Assembly (NCBI GenBank): GCA_026414485.1
Contig: JAOAIX010000002.1
Location: 62,001-126,000 of the forward strand
Direction of reading: 5' to 3'
DNA: 64,000 nucleotides
Source of the DNA: Candidatus Bathyarchaeota archaeon
GTDB taxonomy: Archaea; Thermoproteota; Bathyarchaeia; Bathyarchaeales; Bathycorpusculaceae
Shown here: piece by piece, positions 7,514 through 16,230 of the stretch
Layout: each line of letters opens with the position of its first letter
How positions within the stretch are numbered: the stretch's first letter is position 1
Translations under genes and position numbers: made by a program
The notes under the pieces: model-generated
What the model was told of the DNA's origin: nothing
Seen by the model: the letters and a program-made list of their open reading frames with translations, nothing else
Database searches by the model: none

Positions 7514-9065
7514 ATCGTTCAAAAATAAATGATTTTTCACTTTCCGTCTTTGCTGGAAACTGTCCGATAACCATTCTTTCTCCAGATTTTTTACTCAAAA
7601 CTACAGGTTCCAACTTCTTTGCTAACTCTAAAGCCTCCTCTAAATTACTACTTCGCTCGGAATAAATTTCAAAAAGCGTAGAGTCTTTTGCAACTGAGTC
7701 GCCAATCTTAGCCTTAAGAATTATGCCCGCCCCCTTATCTTTTGGTGTTCCTGCTGCACGTGCCACCCGAACTATACTTTCGGTATTAATCCATAGTACT
7801 TTGCCTTTTTTTGGCGCTCTAACTTCCGCTTTCTCTAAACCAACGGGTAGGTCTTCAGGTTTCACGTTGGAGTTACCCCCTTGTGCCTCAATTATTTCTC
7901 GTAGTTTACACTCAGCTTTTCCAGATCGCACAATCTCTTCAGCCTTTTTACGACCATCTTTCTCTCCCACCAACTCAAAAAGCATACCTGCTAAACTCAA
8001 AGCCTTTTCATAAACATCCGCTGGTCCTTTCCCCATCAATGTAATTAACGCTTCCTGCGCTTCAAGTGCTGGTCCAATACAGCAACCCAAAGGCTGATCT
8101 CCTAAAGTCAAGGCACACTGCACCGTGATTCCTAAATGTTCCCCCAAATGTACAAAATCCGACGCTAAGGTGTAAGCTTCAGTAGGACTCTTAATTTTAG
8201 CACCGCTGCCCGTTGGTATGTCTACCACTAAATGTGTGGCGCCTATCGCTTTCTTTTTGCTCATTATAGACGGCAAGAGCAACGGATCAATTCCCAACGG
8301 GTACTCAACTCTTATAAACAGGTCGTCTGCTGGTGCTAACTCCAGTGCGCCGCCCCAAACAAGGCATCCATTAGTTTTATTCACAACATCTTTAATTTCA
8401 TCAACTGTCAAGTTAACCGGGCAAAGTGTTTCAACTCGGTCAGCTGTTCCCGCCGGCGAAGTTATGGCACGTGAAGACGTTTTAGGTATGATGAAACCTG
8501 CAGCAGCAACTATTGGCACGACAATAATGGATGTTTTATCTCCTGGAATCCCACCAATGCTGTGTTTGTCTAAGATCGGTGTTTTACCAAAGCTGAGGCT
8601 TTTGCCTGTCTCTACCATAGCCCGCGATAGCGCTTCAGTTTCGCTCATGTCTAAACCATAAATCTTCAGCGCGGTCAAAAAAGCGGAAATTTCTATGTCG
8701 CTGAGATGTTGCTCCACTACATCTTTGACTATATTAGATAGTTCAGGTGCACGAAGTCTTTCCCCACGGAGTTTAGCTCGTACATAATTTAGTGACTCAG
8801 GCATGGCTGCCAAATGCACTTCCACAGTTTCGCCACCTGTAACTTGGAGTGCTTCAGCCATTTCAGAGTAGAGCCAAACACGTTCAGGTGGAAAGTCCGC
8901 AGCCACATTAGCTAATGCAATAACTTCTTTACCTTTGTAGGACAGTTTGATTCTATCTGAAGAATGAACTCCCAGCAACGCTGCGATTTCGTCGTCTATA
9001 ATTGCGATCCGTTTACCACCTGCAGTGATTTTTAAAACTCCAACGACCAGCTTCATCTGTGTCAC
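7512..9065 (-). CDS. deoA: AMP phosphorylase
   Basis: A 517-residue archaeal AMP phosphorylase, converting AMP (or CMP, UMP) and phosphate to ribose-1,5-bisphosphate and the base. The extra N-terminal domain of about 85 residues distinguishes the archaeal enzyme from bacterial thymidine phosphorylase. The catalytic part has the conserved DKHSIGGIPGDKTS phosphate-binding motif, SSRAITSPAGTADR, and VDIPTGSGAKI. A beta-barrel C-terminal domain follows. It is transcribed away from rbcL across 77 nt. Together with e2b2 and rbcL it completes the AMP pathway. All core motifs are intact. Confidence 0.97.
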   Translation of the reverse strand: MTQMKLVVGVLKITAGGKRIAIIDDEIAALLGVHSSDRIKLSYKGKEVIALANVAADFPPERVWLYSEMAEALQVTGGETVEVHLAAMPESLNYVRAKLRGERLRAPELSNIVKDVVEQHLSDIEISAFLTALKIYGLDMSETEALSRAMVETGKSLSFGKTPILDKHSIGGIPGDKTSIIVVPIVAAAGFIIPKTSSRAITSPAGTADRVETLCPVNLTVDEIKDVVNKTNGCLVWGGALELAPADDLFIRVEYPLGIDPLLLPSIMSKKKAIGATHLVVDIPTGSGAKIKSPTEAYTLASDFVHLGEHLGITVQCALTLGDQPLGCCIGPALEAQEALITLMGKGPADVYEKALSLAGMLFELVGEKDGRKKAEEIVRSGKAECKLREIIEAQGGNSNVKPEDLPVGLEKAEVRAPKKGKVLWINTESIVRVARAAGTPKDKGAGIILKAKIGDSVAKDSTLFEIYSERSSNLEEALELAKKLEPVVLSKKSGERMVIGQFPAKTESEKSFIFER

Positions 9066-9142
9066 ACTTTAATCATGAGGTAAAGAAATAGTTAAAGATT
9101 TTAAAGTCCTTCTTTATTTATCAAGAAGAGGAGGAGACACTT

Positions 9143-10366
9143 TTGAAATACATTGACTTTGTAGATTTAAGTTATAGTCCTAAACACTCAGATCTAATTT
9201 GTACATTTACATTTGAACCCGACGGCATCGGCTCCACAGAGGCAGCAGGGGCTATAGCCGCAGAAAGTAGTGTTGGCACATGGACAGAACTAACCACAGT
9301 TAAACCCTACGTGGAAAAACTAGCTGCACATGTTTTTAGTTTGGAGGGTACCACTGCAAAAATAGCCTATCCTATAGAGCTTTTTGAGCTGGGTAACATG
9401 CCAAACATTCTCAGTAGCATTGCAGGAAACGTTTTTGGGCTGAGAGCTCTGCGCAACCTTCGACTTGAGGACATCACTTTTTCTGAAGAACTTGCTAAAA
9501 GTTTTATTGGTCCACACTTCGGCATCAATGGCGTTCGCAAGCTTCTTAATGTTGCTGAGCGCCCCTTGGTTGGAACAATAATTAAGCCAAAACTGGGATT
9601 AAAAACTGTAGACCACGCCCGAGTCGCCTACGAAGCTTGGGTAGGAGGCTGTGACATAGTCAAAGATGATGAGAACCTGTCCAGCCAAGAGTTTAATCCC
9701 TTTGAAGACCGCATCGTGGAAACATTAGAAGCCCGAGATCAAGCCGAAGCCGAAACAGGCGAAAAAAAGGTCTACATGGCCAACGTCACAGGTGAAACAG
9801 ATGCCATGATTAAACGCGCAGAGTTTGTAAAAGAACATGGCGGAGAATACATTATGGTTGATATTTTGACTTGCGGCTGGTCTGCTCTTCAGACGTTACG
9901 TGACCAGGACTTCAGATTAGTGATTCATGCACACCGCGCAGGACACGCTGCATTAACAAAAAATCCCAAACATGGCATTTCAATGAAAGTTATAGCTACA
10001 GTTGCCCGCCTTATAGGTGTAGACCAACTCCATGTAGGGACAGTTGTAGGAAAAATGTCTGAAACTAAAGCCGAAGTCCTAGAAAACATACGCGCCCTCA
10101 AAATGGGACTTCATGGACACAATAAAGTGATGCCAGTAGCTTCAGGCGGTCTACACCCCAGCTTGGTTCCTGCTTTAATTGAAACTTTTGGTAAAGACGT
10201 TGTAATTCAAGCAGGCGGAGGAATCCATGGTCACACCGACGGCACCGTTGCAGGAGCAAAAGCTATGCGGCAAGCTGTTGACGCTGTTTTAAAAGGCGAA
10301 AGTTTAGACGAGTATGCAAAATCACACAAAGAACTACAAAAAGCACTGGAGCTGTGGCGTGCGTAA
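9143..10366 (+). CDS. rbcL: form III RuBisCO large subunit
   Basis: A 407-residue archaeal RuBisCO, carboxylating ribulose-1,5-bisphosphate to two 3-phosphoglycerates. The active site appears complete: TIIKPKLGL (catalytic Lys about 148), DIVKDDENL (carbamylated Lys about 174 with Asp/Glu metal ligands), HAHRAGHA, loop-6 lysine in GTVVGKM, ASGGLHP and AGGGIHGH phosphate motifs. It is somewhat shorter than form III enzymes of about 420-445 residues, mostly at the N-terminus and ends. The start is TTG at 9143 with GGAGGAG at 9130-9136. The gene lies between divergent deoA and convergent e2b2. No phosphoribulokinase is in the window, which fits AMP salvage rather than a Calvin cycle. Confidence 0.97.
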   Translation: MKYIDFVDLSYSPKHSDLICTFTFEPDGIGSTEAAGAIAAESSVGTWTELTTVKPYVEKLAAHVFSLEGTTAKIAYPIELFELGNMPNILSSIAGNVFGLRALRNLRLEDITFSEELAKSFIGPHFGINGVRKLLNVAERPLVGTIIKPKLGLKTVDHARVAYEAWVGGCDIVKDDENLSSQEFNPFEDRIVETLEARDQAEAETGEKKVYMANVTGETDAMIKRAEFVKEHGGEYIMVDILTCGWSALQTLRDQDFRLVIHAHRAGHAALTKNPKHGISMKVIATVARLIGVDQLHVGTVVGKMSETKAEVLENIRALKMGLHGHNKVMPVASGGLHPSLVPALIETFGKDVVIQAGGGIHGHTDGTVAGAKAMRQAVDAVLKGESLDEYAKSHKELQKALELWRA

Positions 10367-10372
10367 AAGAGG

Positions 10373-11293
10373 TTAGTGCAAAACCCAAGGGTAAACCCTG
10401 TACACCACCTCTGTCACAGCATTTGGCGAAATAATCCCTTCTTCACAAATTATTCCATGAATTAAATGCGGCGGTGTAACATCAAACGCTGGATTCCGTA
10501 TATCTAACTCTGTAGGCGCATCTTTCCAAACTTCATCGCGGCCGCGTTCTTCAATTTTTTCGTATTCGCCATAAAGCGTTGTGGGGTCAAACTTTAACAG
10601 TTCAGAAACTACATAAAATGGCTTCCGTGTTTCCTGCGCCAACAAAGCAATTGTGCCTGTGCCAATTTTGTTGATGACACTTCCTTCTGAAGTGAGGGCA
10701 TCAGCGCCCACCATTACTAAATCAACCTCATGCATAAATGAGCGTGCAGCTGAATCTACAATAAACGTAGTTTTTATTCCCAACGACAGCATTTCTTTCG
10801 CTGTAAGTCTACCCTGAAAGGCGGGGCGTGTTTCAGTGCAGATTACTCTGAATTTTTTGCCATCTTTCAAAGCTTTGTTCAGCATGTATGTGACAGTGGA
10901 GGAGTGACAATGTGTAAGAATTGTCGCGCCACTGTAGATTCTTTTGGCTCCAATTTCTGCTATACGTTCTTTTGCGTTTTCAAAGATTTTTTGAATTTTT
11001 TGGGAGCTCAAAGAAACTACTCGCGCTAGCTCGCTTACGTTTCGCTCGTCGCTGTCTTCAACTTGGTTTAAAATCCAGCGCACTGCGTTTCGCATAAGCG
11101 GTTCAGTTTCCCTAGAAGCAAACAGTAGTTCTTTGGCGACTGAAAGTTCTTTCATGAACTCAGCACGTTTTTTGGCTTTGGTTTCTTTTGCAAGAATTTC
11201 AAGAGCTTTTACGGCGGCTATAGCGACATTTCTTGCACCCTGCACCTCAAGCCGCCGAATTTTTTCTGCTGTTCCATGCACCAATTCAGCCAT
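10373..11293 (-). CDS. e2b2: ribose-1,5-bisphosphate isomerase
   Basis: A 306-residue member of the eIF2B-alpha-like sugar-phosphate isomerase family. It converts ribose-1,5-bisphosphate to ribulose-1,5-bisphosphate, the substrate of the RuBisCO next door. The catalytic pair of the characterised archaeal enzyme is visible: Cys in LTHCHSSTV (about residue 131) and Asp in VGADALTSEG (about 199). The sugar-phosphate motif TETRPAFQGR and the GTGTIALLA segment are also present. The N-terminal 110 residues are the helical domain. An eIF2B-type regulator is the alternative, but the active-site residues and context favour the isomerase. It converges with rbcL, leaving 6 nt. Confidence 0.95.
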   Translation of the reverse strand: MAELVHGTAEKIRRLEVQGARNVAIAAVKALEILAKETKAKKRAEFMKELSVAKELLFASRETEPLMRNAVRWILNQVEDSDERNVSELARVVSLSSQKIQKIFENAKERIAEIGAKRIYSGATILTHCHSSTVTYMLNKALKDGKKFRVICTETRPAFQGRLTAKEMLSLGIKTTFIVDSAARSFMHEVDLVMVGADALTSEGSVINKIGTGTIALLAQETRKPFYVVSELLKFDPTTLYGEYEKIEERGRDEVWKDAPTELDIRNPAFDVTPPHLIHGIICEEGIISPNAVTEVVYRVYPWVLH

Positions 11294-11393
11294 TATTTAT
11301 CACATTTAGCCGTGTAGAGCTTTTGATGCAACTATTGTATGGAGAGACATATAAGGCGATTGAAACAAGCTTCTATTGAATGTGTGTACGTAA

Positions 11394-12536
11394 ATGATAC
11401 TGCCTGAAATAGAAAACGTCAACGATATCCTCAAACCCATCCTTGGACCATGGTATGAATCGTTAAATAATCCCAACAAAGCTCAGCAACAAACCCTTTT
11501 TGATTTACTCAAAAAATACAGCTCAACTGACTATGGCAAACAACACAAGGCGGCTCAAATTACAAGCCTTCGTGACTACCAAACAAATTTTCCCGTCATA
11601 GACTATCCGACGATATTGCCATATTTAGCCCAGATAAAATCAGGGAACTACCAAACGTTCTTGTCTGAGCCACCCAGTTGCTGGGTTATGACTCGTGGGT
11701 CAACGGGAAAATCCAAAGTTCTACCCGCTACACAGACTCACCTCAAGCAAATTTTCTCTTGCGGTGCCAGGGCCTTAGTGCACTATGCGGTACAAAAGCA
11801 GAATTTCAATGTTTTCACAGGTAACATATTGAACTTGAACTTTCCCAGCAGTGTACACGTCATAGACAAGGACGGTAAAAAAGAAATTTATGGCTACAGT
11901 TCAGGTACATACGCTCGCCTTAACCCTATGTTTGACAGAGTCAGCCTCTTGCCACGGCAAGAAGACATAGACGCATTGGGCTCAGATATCAGCAGAACTG
12001 GATGGGAAAAGCGCTTTGAACTGGCATATCAACAAGCCATAGATAAAAACGTGACGGCAACAATGGGCGTAACCCCTGTAATCTTAGCTTTCGCACGATA
12101 CGTCCAACGCAAACATGGTAAAAAACCTGCAGATCTTTGGAAGTTACAAGCAATGTTCTGCACAAGTGTACCCAAAATCCAATTCAAATATGCGCCTATT
12201 CTTCGTAAATATTTTGGGCAAGTGCCTGTGATTGAAATGTACACAGCAACTGAAGGCGTGTTTGCACAGCAGTACGACTATTTACCTTATGTCACGCCGA
12301 ACTATGATACATATGTTTTTGAAGTGGTAACAAATAAAGGCGTGAAAATACTGCATGAACTAAAACGCGGCGAATGGGGTCGACTAATAATCTCTTCGTG
12401 TATGCTTCCACGCTATGACATAGGCGATATGGTAGAAGCCGCTGGAAAAAACTACTTCCGAATTTTCGGCAGAAGAAAAACTCTCACTCTTCTGGAGCAT
12501 AGACTATATAGGCTGTTTTTAGGTTGGCTTCTCTAA
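11394..12536 (+). CDS. short GH3-like acyl-adenylating enzyme
   Basis: A 380-residue protein with the adenylation core of the GH3 superfamily, which activates carboxylic acids with ATP and often joins them to amino acids or amines. Visible are the phosphate-binding TRGSTGKSKVLP (about 101-112), MYTATEGVFAQQ (about 282-293) and the late YDIGDMVEA motif (about 341-349). Family members are usually 500-600 residues. Here the protein ends about 30 residues after the YDIGD motif, so the mobile C-terminal domain seems missing or reduced. The next gene follows within 4 nt on the opposite strand, leaving no room for an extension. A TATA box (ACATATAAGG, about 11348-11357) precedes it. Substrate unknown. 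Confidence 0.8.
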   Translation: MILPEIENVNDILKPILGPWYESLNNPNKAQQQTLFDLLKKYSSTDYGKQHKAAQITSLRDYQTNFPVIDYPTILPYLAQIKSGNYQTFLSEPPSCWVMTRGSTGKSKVLPATQTHLKQIFSCGARALVHYAVQKQNFNVFTGNILNLNFPSSVHVIDKDGKKEIYGYSSGTYARLNPMFDRVSLLPRQEDIDALGSDISRTGWEKRFELAYQQAIDKNVTATMGVTPVILAFARYVQRKHGKKPADLWKLQAMFCTSVPKIQFKYAPILRKYFGQVPVIEMYTATEGVFAQQYDYLPYVTPNYDTYVFEVVTNKGVKILHELKRGEWGRLIISSCMLPRYDIGDMVEAAGKNYFRIFGRRKTLTLLEHRLYRLFLGWLL

Positions 12537-12539
12537 AAT

Positions 12540-12947
12540 TTAAGGCTGTGGGTTTTGCCTTCTTGCTTTTATGCCTAGATATGCGCCTACAGCGATAATT
12601 ACAACTCCAATTACTAATAGCAATAGTGCCCATGCTGTTGTCGTATTAACTAAGCGGAAATGAAGATTAAGGAAGTAAAGCGAGCCTATAAATATCAGAA
12701 TTAACCCGCCAATTAGCCAGCCGATAAAGCTGAACTCACCTTTTTCGTGTTTTTCACTTTTTTCAGGTTCGTTTTTCTCTTGTTTTTCTCCCTTCTCTTG
12801 CTTTTCTTGCTTCTCGCTTTTCTCTCTTCGCTGATATTGTGGTTGAGGGGCAGAAGCAACGCCTGCGGCACCTACGGAAGCCCCACACCGGGGACAAAAC
12901 GCCATTGTTTCGTCAACTTTGTTGCCGCATTTTGGACAATAAGCCAT
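12540..12947 (-). CDS. zinc-ribbon membrane protein with Lys/Glu repeat linker
   Basis: A 135-residue protein in three parts. Residues 1-25 are a zinc ribbon with CPKC and CPRC. Residues 38-70 are a highly charged linker built from repeated EK, EKQ and EKGE units. Residues 72-125 form two transmembrane helices, ending in a basic tail. The zinc ribbon and linker are probably cytoplasmic. Such zinc-ribbon membrane proteins are common in archaea and mostly uncharacterised. The simple repeat makes the linker length likely to vary between strains. It converges with the GH3-like gene (3-nt gap). Confidence 0.8.
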   Translation of the reverse strand: MAYCPKCGNKVDETMAFCPRCGASVGAAGVASAPQPQYQRREKSEKQEKQEKGEKQEKNEPEKSEKHEKGEFSFIGWLIGGLILIFIGSLYFLNLHFRLVNTTTAWALLLLVIGVVIIAVGAYLGIKARRQNPQP

Positions 12948-13071
12948 CTTTACACCAGCATTTGCTTTTCACTATGACGGAATTACTATTTAAAACATAT
13001 ACCTGATCTCTCGTCATAACAAAGAGTTATATGCTCTCTTCACTGATAAGGAGCTGTAGACGGAGGGGAAA

Positions 13072-13575
13072 TTGTTGAAGAATAATTTAAACGTCCAGGT
13101 ACGTAAGGGTCGCAACGAGGGCTTAATCAGTGCTATAGTGGTCGGTGCCGTCTTCATTTTAATTGGCGTAATATTTGTCATCAATTCTGGTTTGTCTGAA
13201 AAAATTGCGTCATTCTTTAAGGACATTACATTTGTCACTTATCCTTTGGATAACGCTACGTCAATCCTCCTTTTGCCTGCGCCAGCTAACCCTCAGTCTC
13301 ACGCCGTCTTTTATAATGCACTTATGCAGTTCGCCTTGGGAATAGGCGTTATTCAAGTCCTAATTTTGGCTTTACGGTTAACTTTCAAATCTACAACAGG
13401 AAAAATGGCTGAAACTGTGGGCAACATGGTTTTTTGGTTTGGTGTTGCAACTCTTATAAACTACATACTGCAGGCTGGTACCAAAGAAAGTTGGTTTCAC
13501 TTTTGGGGTGCCTTTATAATAGTCATAGGTTTCTCTTTGATAGCACGAGCCCTTGTTCATTTAGTTAAGCGGTGA
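13072..13575 (+). CDS. small polytopic membrane protein
   Basis: A 167-residue protein with about four hydrophobic segments (roughly 17-38, 78-101, 115-133 and 137-160), and a short basic N-terminus. There are two adjacent TTG codons at 13072 and 13075; CGGAGGGG at 13061-13068 supports a start there. No family is recognised. It is transcribed convergently toward the glycosyltransferase gene at 13610. Confidence 0.65.
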   Translation: MLKNNLNVQVRKGRNEGLISAIVVGAVFILIGVIFVINSGLSEKIASFFKDITFVTYPLDNATSILLLPAPANPQSHAVFYNALMQFALGIGVIQVLILALRLTFKSTTGKMAETVGNMVFWFGVATLINYILQAGTKESWFHFWGAFIIVIGFSLIARALVHLVKR

Positions 13576-13609
13576 TTGTTTTTCTCCTTTCTTTTTGAGG
13601 CAAATTCTT

Positions 13610-14344
13610 TTAATCAGTTTGCAGTTGCCACCATAGTTTCATTACCTGTTTTCCCATATTGATGCTGTCTTTGAGCAGATTCACTTTAGTTCGGCGCCCA
13701 CTTTTCCACTCAACTGCAATCTCTTTTATTTTGTAGCCCTTGCGGGTAGCGCGAACAAGAATTTCCGTGTCCCAGAACCAGTGGTGGTCTTTGACTTCAT
13801 CAAGCAATTGTAACGTAGGTTGACGCTTGAAAGCTTTGAAACCGCATTGATGATCATGCAATTTTGAGCCAAGAATCAGACGAACCATGAAATTGTAAAA
13901 TTTGCTGACTATACCGCGGCGAAGCGTGCGTTCCACTTTGCTTTCAGGCATAAGCCTTGAACCCGTTGCGAAATCATAGCCTTCATATGCAACTGCATCG
14001 ATTAACGGTCTTAGATATTTCAGGTCTGTAGCTAAATCTAGATCCATGTAAACAAAAACTTCACCAAGACTCTGTTTGAAAGCGTTTTTTAGCGCAGTTC
14101 CTCTGCCCAACCTTTCTTTTCTATGAATGTGTTTAACGTAAGCGTATTTATTTGCAAGTTCTTCTGCCCGCTCTGCGGTGCCGTCGGTGCTTCCATCTTC
14201 AGCTATTATGAGTTCAAAGGAATTTGTGAATTCTTTTAGGGCATCCGTTGTTTTTTGCACAGCAGATTCTAAATGATCAACTTCATTGTAAGCCGGGAAC
14301 ACAACGGAAACATAGATTTTTTCAGAAACACCTTTTTTGTTCAT
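13610..14344 (-). CDS. GT2 glycosyltransferase, polyprenyl-phosphate mannose synthase-like
   Basis: A family 2 glycosyltransferase of about 244 residues, resembling dolichol-phosphate mannose or glucose synthase, which charges the lipid carrier at the cytosolic face. It shows VVFPAYNEVDHLE near the N-terminus, the AEDGSTDGTAE nucleotide site, the metal-binding MDLDLATDL, and CGFKAFKR with WFWDTEILVRA. No C-terminal membrane anchor is visible. The ATG at 14344 overlaps the upstream PMT stop as TGATG, so translation is probably coupled; a start at 14386 inside the PMT gene is less likely. Context with two GT-C mannosyltransferases suggests it supplies their lipid-linked sugar donor. Confidence 0.9.
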   Translation of the reverse strand: MNKKGVSEKIYVSVVFPAYNEVDHLESAVQKTTDALKEFTNSFELIIAEDGSTDGTAERAEELANKYAYVKHIHRKERLGRGTALKNAFKQSLGEVFVYMDLDLATDLKYLRPLIDAVAYEGYDFATGSRLMPESKVERTLRRGIVSKFYNFMVRLILGSKLHDHQCGFKAFKRQPTLQLLDEVKDHHWFWDTEILVRATRKGYKIKEIAVEWKSGRRTKVNLLKDSINMGKQVMKLWWQLQTD

Positions 14345-16230
14345 CAGAAATACCAACTTGGAAACAGCCTTAATTTTTCGATCCATGACGCGTCAGCAGG
14401 CGTACCTGATATGACAGGGTAAAAAAGGACAAACAGAGCAACAACGCTTGCAAAGAGTATTACAGTAAATATTTTTCCCCCTTTGGTCTTCCACTGTTGA
14501 TTTATCACGTAAGCGGTGGCAAAGCAGAGGAAGGGGACACTAATATAGAAATGATAGATGAATGTAGCTCGAGAAATAAAGACATATGGAACCCAACTGC
14601 AGAAGAACATTGTTGCAATAAATATAGCAGCTAAACTCCATTTTCGTCCAGTATTTTCTAGTGTTTGCTCAGAGAAACTATTTGCTTTTTCTGTGGTCGT
14701 TTCGCTTTCCACAGTTGTTTCTTCTGTTTTTTTGTTTACTCGCTTTCTTATCCAGCGAGTTATTTGATAAGCTGTTTCTTTCCCACGTATAGCTCTTTCT
14801 GCCACTATAAACATGCATGCAAAACCAACCCACCAAACAGCTGGGTTGCCGAAAACTGAAATTGTTGAGTGGACATTATTTGGTAAATAGGAAATGGAAA
14901 GCCACAGCGGTACATATCCTTGAGGACTGACCATGATAGGCCAACTCCACCATGGCGACATATATGAGTGGGTTGCTGTTAGAGTAGAGTGAAAATTGTA
15001 CATCTCAAATTGCAACTTAATAATGTCTGAAAACGAATTTCCAATTAGCATATCTGGAATGTAAGTTACAAAATAAATTGCAGCTACTACTCCCACCAAA
15101 CCCAACAACAAAAGAAAGGGATAATCAAAAAACGCTACGTATTTTGTTCCTAAACTTCCTTTGAGCTTAAACACTTCACGAAGCCTAAAAGCTACAAGTA
15201 AGGCAAGCATGCCTAAGGCGGCATAGAGCGTCAACCACTTGGTGGAAAAGCCCAACGCAAAGAAAACGACTGCTAAAAACAATGGTAAAACTGAGGTTCT
15301 CCAGCCTTTCTTGATAACATTTATGAAATATGCTAAAAAGCAAAGCTGAGACGCCAAAGCAAAAAACACCACGTAGGTGTCGGCGGTACCCATGCGTGCC
15401 ATGGTAAAATGCATGAAATCAAACGTCAGCAGAAACGCCGCTGAAAAACTTCCAATCCATGTACCAAAAAGTTTCTTCCCCATTACATATATAATAGGTA
15501 TCATTAAAGTGGCAAATAGAACCCCCATTATGCGCCAACCAAACGGTGTGTCTCCAAAAACAGCTATGCTTGAGGCTTGAATTAGTTTTCCCAAAGGCGG
15601 ATGCGTTCGTTCAAAAGGCGCCCGAAAATGCAAGTAATCTTGTGCAGCTCGAACAAAATATACCTCGTCAAAGTATGTTTGAGACATATATGTGGAGGGA
15701 AGATTCACCATTTTTTGCTCATCAAACAATAAAGACAAGTTTCCGTTAACGTTGGTCTCATCTTTCACTTCGACGATTTGAATCTGATGATTTTCTTGAT
15801 CTAAAATTACTATTTCAGCGACTTCAATAAATGGTCTTGGCGGTACATCAGTAGGGTTGGGTACTGACCAGTAAAAGTTGGGACGTGACTCATAAACTCC
15901 TGGTTTTATTACAAACCTAAAATATTTAGCTATATTTTTTACAGTGAGGCTGCACCAGGTAGAATCTCCCTTAAGTGTAATTTCACCTATTGAATTCCAG
16001 TTCCCAGGTTCACCGCGATACACGCTAACAGTTGCGTTGCCTCTTTTGACAAAAAAGTAAACACTAGAAACATTTTTTGCTTCATCCAGCTCAACATAAA
16101 ATGTTCTTTTTTCAGTTTCCTGAAAAGAGTTGTAAGGTGCTGTCGCAAAACCGAGGTTCCAAGTGGCTACAGCGAAGAAAAGAACTGAGAGTAAAACAAT
16201 TGTAGTTATATCTCGTTTGTTGAGCTGCAT
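14344..16230 (-). CDS. PMT-type dolichyl-phosphate-mannose protein mannosyltransferase
   Basis: A 628-residue GT39-family enzyme that transfers mannose from a polyprenyl phosphate to proteins at the outer membrane face. After a first transmembrane helix (about 7-27) comes an extracellular segment of about 160 residues. The catalytic acidic pair follows at D188-E189 (TYFDEVYFVRAAQDYL), then the family signature THPPLGKL and multiple transmembrane segments. A Thr/Glu-rich cytosolic loop lies around residues 490-525. The large N-terminal extracellular insertion, with beta-rich sequence, is unusual compared with yeast PMTs, where the big loop is central. Its start overlaps the upstream GT-C gene by 25 nt, marking an operon. 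Confidence 0.92.
   Translation of the reverse strand: MQLNKRDITTIVLLSVLFFAVATWNLGFATAPYNSFQETEKRTFYVELDEAKNVSSVYFFVKRGNATVSVYRGEPGNWNSIGEITLKGDSTWCSLTVKNIAKYFRFVIKPGVYESRPNFYWSVPNPTDVPPRPFIEVAEIVILDQENHQIQIVEVKDETNVNGNLSLLFDEQKMVNLPSTYMSQTYFDEVYFVRAAQDYLHFRAPFERTHPPLGKLIQASSIAVFGDTPFGWRIMGVLFATLMIPIIYVMGKKLFGTWIGSFSAAFLLTFDFMHFTMARMGTADTYVVFFALASQLCFLAYFINVIKKGWRTSVLPLFLAVVFFALGFSTKWLTLYAALGMLALLVAFRLREVFKLKGSLGTKYVAFFDYPFLLLLGLVGVVAAIYFVTYIPDMLIGNSFSDIIKLQFEMYNFHSTLTATHSYMSPWWSWPIMVSPQGYVPLWLSISYLPNNVHSTISVFGNPAVWWVGFACMFIVAERAIRGKETAYQITRWIRKRVNKKTEETTVESETTTEKANSFSEQTLENTGRKWSLAAIFIATMFFCSWVPYVFISRATFIYHFYISVPFLCFATAYVINQQWKTKGGKIFTVILFASVVALFVLFYPVISGTPADASWIEKLRLFPSWYF

Noticed and set aside
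8218-8661. 147-residue plus-strand frame inside deoA
   Set aside because: Complementary to conserved AMP phosphorylase motifs; no ribosome-binding site or promoter.
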